64,000 nucleotides of DNA. Source: Flavobacteriaceae bacterium. Lineage in GTDB: Bacteria; Bacteroidota; Bacteroidia; Flavobacteriales; Flavobacteriaceae. The position numbers and the translations under genes are program-made. The notes beneath the pieces are model-generated. The model saw only the letters and a list, made by a program, of their open reading frames with translations, was not told the DNA's origin and searched no databases. Positions 37,750 through 45,914 of the stretch are shown in pieces. Where the stretch lies: assembly GCA_013373105.1 (NCBI GenBank), contig JABXIJ010000015.1:1-64000 (forward strand), written 5' to 3'. Position 1 is the stretch's first letter; each line of letters starts with the position of its first letter.

Positions 37750-39057
37750 ATGAGTATTACTAGTAGTAAGTACACCAAAGCTTTTATTTTTTTAACTACC
37801 CTGTTTTTTTTATGGGGATTTATTACAGTACTTGTAGATTCTTTAATACCTAGAATACGTGAGTTATTTACACTAACGTATTTTCAAGCTGGTTTGGTTC
37901 AGTTTGCTTTTTTTGGAGCGTATTTGGTATTGTCTATTCCATCTGGATTTGTACTTTCTAAAATTGGATATAAAAAAGGAATTGTAGTTGGTTTATTGAC
38001 TATGGCAATTGGTTGTTTGTTGTTTTATTCAGCAGCATCTTACAGAAGTTTTTCAGTTTTTTTAGTCGCTTATTTTGTTTTAGCAGGAGGTATTACAATT
38101 TTGCAAGTTGCTGCAAATCCCTATGTGGCTGTTTTAGGTGAAGAACAAAAAGCCTCAAGTCGTTTAAATCTTGCACAAGCGTTTAATTCTTTAGGTACAG
38201 CTATAGCTCCAGCTTTTGGAGCCTTATTTTTATTGAGTGATTCAATAAAATCTTCCTTAGAAATAAATGCATTATCTGAGACAGCCAAAGAAGCTTACTA
38301 TTTTAAAGAAGCTGCTGCTGTACAAACTCCGTTTTTAGCCTTAGCTTTTTTTGTTTTTTTCTTAGCTATTGTATTCAGTTTTGTAAAATTACCTATCATT
38401 TTAAATGAAGCACCAAAACATGGTTACGCTCAGTTGTTACAAAAAAAGTCTTTAGTTATGGGGGCAATTGGAATTTTTATTTATGTAGGAGCAGAGGTTG
38501 CTATTGGTAGTTATTTAGTAAATTATTTAGATAGTTTAAATTTAGCTACTGTTATTAGACAGAGCGATTTTTTATCTTCAATAGTAAAGTTTGTGCTTGG
38601 AGATGAATTAACTTCTATTGATAATTATGGTATTCTGGGTGCCTTTGTAACTTTATATTGGAGTGGTGCAATGATAGGTAGATTTATAGGAGCATATCTT
38701 ACACAAAAAATTAAACCATCTAAAGTTTTAATGCAGTTTGCAATAGGTGCAATAATGCTTGTAATTATCTCATTAAATTCAACTGGTTTATTATCGATGT
38801 TTACAATTTTAGCAGTAGGTTTATTTAATTCAATAATGTTCCCTACCATTTTTACATTGAGTCTTGAAGGTTTAGAAGAGTTAAAACCTCAAGCATCTGG
38901 ATTGCTATGTACGATGATTGTTGGAGGAGCAATTATTCCACCAATGTTTGGTTACTTAACAGATGTTTTTGGATTTCAAATGGCCCTAACTTTAATAGTG
39001 CTATGCTATTTTTATATATTTAATTTTGGTAGAATTAAAACAAAATTGAATACTTAG
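37750..39057 (+). CDS. Sugar MFS transporter (FHS family, NagP/GluP-like)
   Basis: The 435-residue protein has twelve predicted membrane helices. FLWGFITVLVDSLIPRIRELF, SIPSGFVLSKIGYKKGI and SRLNLAQAFNSLGTAIAP are typical of the fucose/glucose-galactose/N-acetylglucosamine (FHS) permeases. It starts 3 nt after the glycosylasparaginase, so it probably imports the sugars released by this locus (GlcNAc and/or mannose). The exact substrate is an inference from context. It converges with the decarboxylase gene 3 nt away. Confidence 0.9.
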   Translation: MSITSSKYTKAFIFLTTLFFLWGFITVLVDSLIPRIRELFTLTYFQAGLVQFAFFGAYLVLSIPSGFVLSKIGYKKGIVVGLLTMAIGCLLFYSAASYRSFSVFLVAYFVLAGGITILQVAANPYVAVLGEEQKASSRLNLAQAFNSLGTAIAPAFGALFLLSDSIKSSLEINALSETAKEAYYFKEAAAVQTPFLALAFFVFFLAIVFSFVKLPIILNEAPKHGYAQLLQKKSLVMGAIGIFIYVGAEVAIGSYLVNYLDSLNLATVIRQSDFLSSIVKFVLGDELTSIDNYGILGAFVTLYWSGAMIGRFIGAYLTQKIKPSKVLMQFAIGAIMLVIISLNSTGLLSMFTILAVGLFNSIMFPTIFTLSLEGLEELKPQASGLLCTMIVGGAIIPPMFGYLTDVFGFQMALTLIVLCYFYIFNFGRIKTKLNT

Positions 39058-39060
39058 TAA

Positions 39061-40497
39061 CTATTTTTCTTTTATTAGCTCTTTACCAATTTTTTCACAA
39101 GCATTAATGGTTTGTTTGATATCTGCAAAAGAAGTTCTAGGATTAATAAGACACATTCGTAATACTACTTGTTTTTGTAAAACTGTGGTTACTAACATGG
39201 CTTCTTTGGTATTGATGATTTCTTCAGAAATTTTTTGATTTAATTCGTCTAATTTCTTTTCACTAAAGTTATATTCAATTGGATTGAATCTAAAATTTAT
39301 TATGCCTAAGGTTGCTGGTGAAACAATTTCCCAATATTTACTTTTTCTTAGTGAATCTTCAGTTTTTTCTGCAATACTTAAAGAATAATCAATGGCTTTT
39401 CTAAACGATTCTAAACCAAAAGTTTTAATAGACATGTATAGTTTTAAAGCCCTAAATCTTCTTGTTAACTGAATACCATGATCGTAAAAGTTAATCTCAG
39501 AAGTATTGCCTTCAATATCTCTTAAATACTCTGGTTTTTCTGTAAAAGTTTTACTTAGCCATTTATGATTTCGTACTAATAAACAGCCCATTTCATAAGG
39601 CTGAAAAAACCATTTATGAGGATCTACAGTTATAGAATCTGCTTTTTGAATTCCATTTAGTAGTTTACTTCCATTTTTGGCTAAAATTACAGCACCACCA
39701 TAAGCAGCATCTATATGAAACCATAGTTTTTCTTCTTTACAAATCTTAGCTATTTCATTTAATGGATCTACAGTTCCTGTATTAGTTGCTCCTGCAGTTC
39801 CAATAATACAAAAGGGTTTTAAACCTGCTAACCTGTCTTTAGCAATTGCGTTTTTAAGTTTGTTAATAGATACACGAAATTCAAGATCAGTAGGAATAAT
39901 TCGTACTTGCTCCTTTTTAAAACCAATGGTTCTTATTGCTTTTATATTTGATGAGTGTGTTTGATCAGATAAATAAATAACTGCTTTCGAAAAATCATCT
40001 CCACATTTTTGTCTTCTAGCAGTAACTAAAGCTGTTAAATTAGCCATAGAACCACCACTAGTAAAAATTCCACCACCTTTTTTGGTAGGTAATTTAAATA
40101 AGTTTAACAACCAATTTATGGTAACTATTTCAAGTTCTGCAGCAGCAGGTGCATTTACCCATCCACCAGAAAAAACATTAAACCCTGTTGCTAAAGTATC
40201 TGCTAGTACACTAACATAGTTACTTGGCCCTGGAACAAATGAATAATTTTTTGGATGCGATAAAATATCAGTCTTATCTAATACTTCATTTAAAACTTTA
40301 TCTAAAACTTTAGTACCATCTTCACCTTTTTCTGGAGCTTGCTCTAAAAAAAGTTTATCCATTTCTTCTCTACTAGCATTGTAAACAGGACTTTTTTGGT
40401 TTTGAGTTTCAAAATGATCTACTATAGCATCTATAACTTTATAGCCATAAGTTTTCATTTCCTCTTTAGTTAATGATAAAGTTGGATTGGCTTTCAT
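39061..40497 (-). CDS. PLP-dependent group II (aromatic-L-amino-acid-type) decarboxylase
   Basis: The PLP lysine lies in SITVDPHKWFFQPYEMGCLLV, with the aspartate motif HIDAAYGGAVIL and FTSGGSMANLTALVTAR before it, all typical of group II decarboxylases. At 478 residues the length fits this group. Substrates in the group include DOPA, tryptophan, tyrosine, 2,4-diaminobutyrate and others, and cannot be chosen from sequence here. It is monocistronic. An inverted repeat lies 37-63 nt upstream of its start. Confidence 0.88.
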   Translation of the reverse strand: MKANPTLSLTKEEMKTYGYKVIDAIVDHFETQNQKSPVYNASREEMDKLFLEQAPEKGEDGTKVLDKVLNEVLDKTDILSHPKNYSFVPGPSNYVSVLADTLATGFNVFSGGWVNAPAAAELEIVTINWLLNLFKLPTKKGGGIFTSGGSMANLTALVTARRQKCGDDFSKAVIYLSDQTHSSNIKAIRTIGFKKEQVRIIPTDLEFRVSINKLKNAIAKDRLAGLKPFCIIGTAGATNTGTVDPLNEIAKICKEEKLWFHIDAAYGGAVILAKNGSKLLNGIQKADSITVDPHKWFFQPYEMGCLLVRNHKWLSKTFTEKPEYLRDIEGNTSEINFYDHGIQLTRRFRALKLYMSIKTFGLESFRKAIDYSLSIAEKTEDSLRKSKYWEIVSPATLGIINFRFNPIEYNFSEKKLDELNQKISEEIINTKEAMLVTTVLQKQVVLRMCLINPRTSFADIKQTINACEKIGKELIKEK

Positions 40498-40533
40498 AAA
40501 TATAAATTTTCGATAAAATTAAATGATATTTTT

Positions 40534-40560
40534 AAGATGATGCATGATTTTCATCATCTT
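40534..40560 (-). promoter_or_regulatory. Inverted repeat upstream of the PLP decarboxylase
   Basis: AAGATGATG and CATCATCTT form a perfect 9-bp inverted repeat with a 9-nt loop, 37-63 nt before the decarboxylase ATG. It could be an operator or a second terminator hairpin after yidC. It has no T run in the yidC direction. Confidence 0.45.
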
Positions 40561-40592
40561 AAAAAAAGCCTTTACAATTCTGTAAAGGCTTT
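40561..40592 (-). terminator. Terminator after yidC
   Basis: On the minus strand AAAGCCTTTACA pairs with TGTAAAGGCTTT (loop GAAT) and continues into seven T, just after the yidC stop. Confidence 0.88.
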
Positions 40593-40597
40593 AGAAA

Positions 40598-42478
40598 TTA
40601 TTTTTTCTTTTGTTGTCTAGCTTGTTGCTCTTGAGCTTGTTTCATTGCAGCATCTATTCGTTGTCTAAACTTGCTCACCTTTTTTGGTTTCTTTTTGTTT
40701 TCCTCTATCTGTGCATGAATTTTATCTTCATCTATTACATAATTCTTAATTACAAACATGATAGAAATAGTAAGTAAGTTAGAAACAAAATAATACAAAC
40801 TTAATGAACTTGCATAGTTGTTAAAGAAAAACAACATCATTATAGGAGAGAAGTAAATCATATACTTCATCATTTTACTCATATCTGGCATACCTTCTTG
40901 AGGTGGTGCTTGCATGTTCATTTGCTGACTCTGATTCATTTTCATGTAAAAGAAAATAGCAATTGATGCTAAAATTGGGAATAAACTTACATGGTTTCCA
41001 TAAAAAGGAATTTCGAATGGCAACATGAAAATAGTATCATAAGAAGATAAATCTTCTGCCCATAAAAAGCTTTCTTGACGTAATGAAATATTTGTTGGGA
41101 AAAACTTAAATAATGCAAAGAATACTGGCATTTGTAACAATGCAGGTACACAACCAGACATCATATTAACTCCTGCTTTTCGTTGTACAGCCATAATTTC
41201 TTGCTGACGTTTCATTGCGTTTTCTTTACCAGGATATTTTTCGTTAACTGCTTGTAATTCTGGACGAATTACTTTCATTTTAGCACTTGATAAATACGAT
41301 TTGTAAACTAATGGAGACATAATTATTCTAACTACTATAGTCATTAAAATGATAATTAAACCATAGTTAGATAAAAAGCCTTTTAATAAATTAAATACAG
41401 GATAAAATATAGTTCTGTTTAAGAATCCAAAAATTCCCCAACCTAAGTCAGCAGTTTCATCTAAATCTGTGCCTTTGTATGTTTTTAATAAATTATAATC
41501 ACTTGGTCCATAAAACCACTTCATGTTATAATTTAATTCGCCACCTGTTAATGCTAGAGGTGTTTTTAACTCATACCTTTTAGTGAAAACAGTATCTAAT
41601 TTTTCATCTTTTACTAAATCTGTAGAGGTAACAGTAGCGTTAGTAAAAGGTGTATCTGATAATAAATTACTAGTGAAAAAATGTTGTTTATAAGCTACCC
41701 AGTCTAAATCGTTAACAACTTCTGTGTTTCCAGCATTTAAATAATCTACTTCATCATTTGCTTTATAGTAGTAATAAGAATACATGGTATTCTCTGTTTT
41801 CATACTTTTTTCATGTCTATAACCATCTAAAGACCAATTTAAATTAATTGGATTAGAAGAATTAAAAACTGAGCTTAAACCTTGAGAACGAATAGAGAAA
41901 TCTACCATATATTCATTAGGTTTCATTTCATATCTGTACTCTAAAAACTGAGTTTCTGAAACTTTAAGCTTAAGCGATAATACTTGATTCTCACCATTCT
42001 TAGAAAATGTAGGTATAAAGAATAAATCTTTAGTATTTAAAATTCTATTATCTGTTGTTTCAAAATTGATGTTAAAAGATGCATTATTATCTTTTATCAT
42101 GTATAAAGGAAGCGAATCGTAAGTTTTATAGTTTTTAATTAATGCTTCTTTTATTTGTCCACCTTTATTATCTATAGTAAGTTTTACTAATTCATTTTCT
42201 ATAGTAATGTTACCCTCATTTCCGTTTAAAGCACTGTAAGCAAAAGCTCCAAATTTATTTTGTAAAGCAACATTTTGCAAAGAATCGTTTTCAACAGTTT
42301 CAACTATATTTGGTTCAACAGTTTCTTTTTTTGTTGTTGTAGTTGAATCTTTAACTTGTGTTGTTTGAGTTTGTTCTGGTTCTACTTCTGGTTGATTAGT
42401 GTTTAGGTACCAAAGCATAATACCTCCTAGAAGTAACATTCCTATAAAGGAATTATAATCGAATTTTTTTTGTTCCAT
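40598..42478 (-). CDS. yidC: Membrane protein insertase YidC
   Basis: This Oxa1/YidC/Alb3 insertase has an N-terminal membrane anchor (SFIGMLLLGGIMLWYL), a Thr/Glu-rich linker, a large periplasmic beta domain (about 60-350) and a C-terminal insertase core of about five helices (GLIIILMTIVVRIIMSPLVYKSYLSSAKMK, MMSGCVPALLQMPVFFALF). A basic tail (KKKPKKVSKFRQRIDAAMKQAQEQQARQQKKK) can contact ribosomes. The 626-residue length is normal. A structured leader precedes it. Confidence 0.96.
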   Translation of the reverse strand: MEQKKFDYNSFIGMLLLGGIMLWYLNTNQPEVEPEQTQTTQVKDSTTTTKKETVEPNIVETVENDSLQNVALQNKFGAFAYSALNGNEGNITIENELVKLTIDNKGGQIKEALIKNYKTYDSLPLYMIKDNNASFNINFETTDNRILNTKDLFFIPTFSKNGENQVLSLKLKVSETQFLEYRYEMKPNEYMVDFSIRSQGLSSVFNSSNPINLNWSLDGYRHEKSMKTENTMYSYYYYKANDEVDYLNAGNTEVVNDLDWVAYKQHFFTSNLLSDTPFTNATVTSTDLVKDEKLDTVFTKRYELKTPLALTGGELNYNMKWFYGPSDYNLLKTYKGTDLDETADLGWGIFGFLNRTIFYPVFNLLKGFLSNYGLIIILMTIVVRIIMSPLVYKSYLSSAKMKVIRPELQAVNEKYPGKENAMKRQQEIMAVQRKAGVNMMSGCVPALLQMPVFFALFKFFPTNISLRQESFLWAEDLSSYDTIFMLPFEIPFYGNHVSLFPILASIAIFFYMKMNQSQQMNMQAPPQEGMPDMSKMMKYMIYFSPIMMLFFFNNYASSLSLYYFVSNLLTISIMFVIKNYVIDEDKIHAQIEENKKKPKKVSKFRQRIDAAMKQAQEQQARQQKKK

Positions 42479-42485
42479 AAGTTTA

Positions 42486-42524
42486 ATAATGTCAGATTGT
42501 CACTAAATAAAGTGACATCACTTT
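42486..42524 (-). promoter_or_regulatory. yidC leader with two mutually exclusive hairpins
   Basis: TGTCACT (42498-42504) can pair with AGTGACA (42511-42517), or AAAGTGA (42509-42515) can pair with TCACTTT (42518-42524); the two share bases 42511-42515. The segment lies between the -7 box and the ATG, so it would be in the mRNA. It also contains ATAATGTCAGATTGTCA (42486-42502), close to a sequence before lon. Confidence 0.5.
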
Positions 42525-42536
42525 ATAAAAACGCGA

Positions 42537-42544
42537 CAAATGTA
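42537..42544 (-). promoter_or_regulatory. -7 box (TACATTTG) for yidC
   Basis: The minus-strand TACATTTG matches TAnnTTTG, giving a leader of roughly 50-55 nt before the yidC ATG. Confidence 0.6.
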
Positions 42545-42549
42545 GTTAA

Positions 42550-42580
42550 AAAGCAGATTTTTTATAGTGTAAACTGCTTT
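42550..42580 (-). terminator. Weak hairpin after pyrG
   Basis: AAAGCAG and CTGCTTT form a 7-bp stem with a 17-nt loop, followed by a short T run on the minus strand. The long loop makes this a doubtful terminator. Confidence 0.35.
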
Positions 42581-42621
42581 AAAATTTCTACATGATAATA
42601 GTTCAAATAGTGTTCCTTAAT

Positions 42622-44265
<1,644 letters not shown>

Positions 44266-44318
44266 CTACAACTTGTACTACAAATAAAAAACGTACTATT
44301 TTTAACTATGCTTAAAGA

Positions 44319-45422
44319 TTAGTAACTCCTTTTAAGTATCATTTTAGGAGCCTTTTTTTCTACTCTTTTTTTAAAAAGTTTTATAATAATGAGAAATAGT
44401 CTTTTAAACCTCGCTATTCTTAAAGTAAGTCTACTAAATTTTAAAAGTTTGTAAAATTCCTTTTTTAAGTCTTTTTCATAGGATTTTAAAAAGCTAGCAG
44501 AATAGTTATTTTGCTGGATGCATTGCTCAATTTTTTTAGCACATATAATTCCAGACATCATACCAGTTCCTACACCTTCTTTATAAAATGCATTTGCTAA
44601 ACCTGCAGCATCACCAACTAACATAAAGTTATCTCCAAACACGTTTTCATCACCAAAATGAAAAGGTATAGACCAACCACGCCACTTACTAACTCTAGTA
44701 GATTCTTTAAATTTATGTGAAACTTCTGGGTGGTTATTTAAAATGTCTTCTAACTCTTCTATAAGATTAATATTGTTTTTCTGTAAGTGATGAGTTGTAG
44801 CAACTAAACTAACATTAACTTGACCATCTGCTAAAGGAAATATATAAAAAAACAATAGTACTCCTTTATATACTAATCTTATTTCTGCTGTTCTATCTTT
44901 AGGTAAATGTTTAACATCTTTAAAATATGCAGTAATAAATGTAGAATTCTTTTTTGGATTTATTATTTTGTTTGCAAGTTGCTTGGCAACTAAAGAGTTT
45001 ACACCATCAGCACCAATAACTAATTTACTTAAGATTTTTTCACCATTCTTTAATTTAATGTAAATGCCTTCTTTATGTTTTTCAATTTTTCTTGCAGGAT
45101 TTCCAAAAAACTGATTTGCATATGTTTTAGATAAGTTTTCAACTAAGAAATTATCAAAGTCAATTCTTTTGGCATAAGAGATAACTTGAGGTCTTTCTTT
45201 TTCTGTTTCAATAAAGTTAATAGCTGTATCATTAGAAATATTTAATTTAATATTTCTACTATGCAGTATTTTTGGGTGCTTCAAAAAGTTATTATAAAGA
45301 TTTTCGTCAAGTTCCTTTAATGCTTTATAGGCATAAAGAATTAAGCCATCACCACAGGTTTTATCTCTTGGAAAGGTAGCTTTATCTATTATATAATGTG
45401 GAATTTTTAGTTTAGCCAACAT
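44319..45422 (-). CDS. Geranylgeranyl-reductase-like FAD oxidoreductase, N-terminus broken
   Basis: The ORF carries most of a FAD-dependent oxidoreductase of the geranylgeranyl reductase family: DKTCGDGLILYAYKAL, KLVIGADGVNSLVAKQLA and the second FAD motif FMLVGDAAGLANAFYKEGVGTGM. It lacks the N-terminal GxGxxG strand of the Rossmann fold. Upstream DNA encodes that motif in two frames (45423-45478), so the start at 45422 is an artefact of a frameshift. The copy is probably a pseudogene, unless the frameshift is a sequencing or assembly error. Family members reduce polyprenyl chains or related lipids. Confidence 0.75.
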   Translation of the reverse strand: MLAKLKIPHYIIDKATFPRDKTCGDGLILYAYKALKELDENLYNNFLKHPKILHSRNIKLNISNDTAINFIETEKERPQVISYAKRIDFDNFLVENLSKTYANQFFGNPARKIEKHKEGIYIKLKNGEKILSKLVIGADGVNSLVAKQLANKIINPKKNSTFITAYFKDVKHLPKDRTAEIRLVYKGVLLFFYIFPLADGQVNVSLVATTHHLQKNNINLIEELEDILNNHPEVSHKFKESTRVSKWRGWSIPFHFGDENVFGDNFMLVGDAAGLANAFYKEGVGTGMMSGIICAKKIEQCIQQNNYSASFLKSYEKDLKKEFYKLLKFSRLTLRIARFKRLFLIIIKLFKKRVEKKAPKMILKRSY

Positions 45423-45478
45423 TAAAGAGGTTGCAGCACCTGCAGGCCCACTACTATAATACAGACATTTGTTTTAAT
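45423..45478 (-). pseudogene. Frameshifted N-terminal remnant of the FAD oxidoreductase
   Basis: One minus-strand frame reads I-K-T-N-V-C-I-I, then the sequence ATAGTAGTGGGCC switches to the frame reading S-G-P-A-G-A-A-T-S-L-M that joins the downstream ORF. Restoring a single G (ATAGGTAGT) would give NVCIIGSGPAGAATSLML, a normal FAD-binding N-terminus. No in-frame ATG precedes it; an ATT sits where the start is expected (45476-45478). Confidence 0.7.
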
Positions 45479-45557
45479 TATAAATAAAAATAAAAATGCT
45501 TCTCAAAATTGAGCTTTTTTTTGGATTAAAAAAAATATTAAAAAAATAAAATATATG

Positions 45558-45588
45558 TTTGCCATATATAAAAACAGTTGTATATTTG
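45558..45588 (+). promoter_or_regulatory. Complete Bacteroidota promoter for rpmH (TTTG-N19-TATATTTG)
   Basis: The -33 element TTTG (45558-45561) and the -7 box TATATTTG (45581-45588) are separated by exactly 19 nt. This is the best two-part promoter in the window. The leader to the rpmH ATG is about 50 nt. Confidence 0.8.
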
Positions 45589-45647
45589 CCCACGCTTTAA
45601 AAGGGGTAAATTTTAAAGAAATATTAAGATTTTTAAGATAAACAGAG

Positions 45648-45809
45648 ATGAGTAAGAGAACATATCAACCATCAAAAAGAAAGAGAAGAAACAAACATGG
45701 TTTCAGAGAAAGAATGGCTTCTGCTAATGGTAGAAAAGTCTTAGCACGTAGAAGAGCTAAAGGAAGAAAGAAATTATCTGTTTCATCTGAATCTAGACCA
45801 AAAAGATAA
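45648..45809 (+). CDS. rpmH: 50S ribosomal protein L34
   Basis: This 53-residue, very basic protein is below the ORF-track cutoff. It reads [21 protein letters not shown] at the start, then [24 protein letters not shown], the diagnostic L34 sequence. It lies on its own transcript between a strong promoter and a strong terminator. In many bacteria rpmH neighbours rnpA and dnaA; here it is beside carB instead. Confidence 0.97.
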   Translation: MSKRTYQPSKRKRRNKHGFRERMASANGRKVLARRRAKGRKKLSVSSESRPKR

Positions 45810-45832
45810 TGAATTAACAATTGTTAATATAT

Positions 45833-45865
45833 AAGGTGTTACTATTAATAGTAACACCTTTTTTT
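45833..45865 (+). terminator. Terminator after rpmH
   Basis: A perfect palindrome AAGGTGTTACTATT / AATAGTAACACCTT runs into seven T. Confidence 0.92.
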
Positions 45866-45881
45866 ATACCTATACACTAAC

Positions 45882-45889
45882 TATTTTTG
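45882..45889 (+). promoter_or_regulatory. -7 box (TATTTTTG) for carB
   Basis: TATTTTTG matches TAnnTTTG and lies 25 nt before the carB ATG, after the rpmH terminator. Confidence 0.55.
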
Positions 45890-45914
45890 TAAACTAATAA
45901 ATAACTACCTAAAC

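Noticed and set aside
28400-39057. Polysaccharide utilisation locus with SusC/SusD
   Set aside because: No TonB-dependent receptor, SusD-like lipoprotein or hybrid regulator is present; the island has only enzymes and an MFS permease.
45423-45647. tRNA or small RNA in the gap before rpmH
   Set aside because: No cloverleaf could be drawn; the gap is explained by the frameshifted oxidoreductase start and the rpmH promoter and leader.
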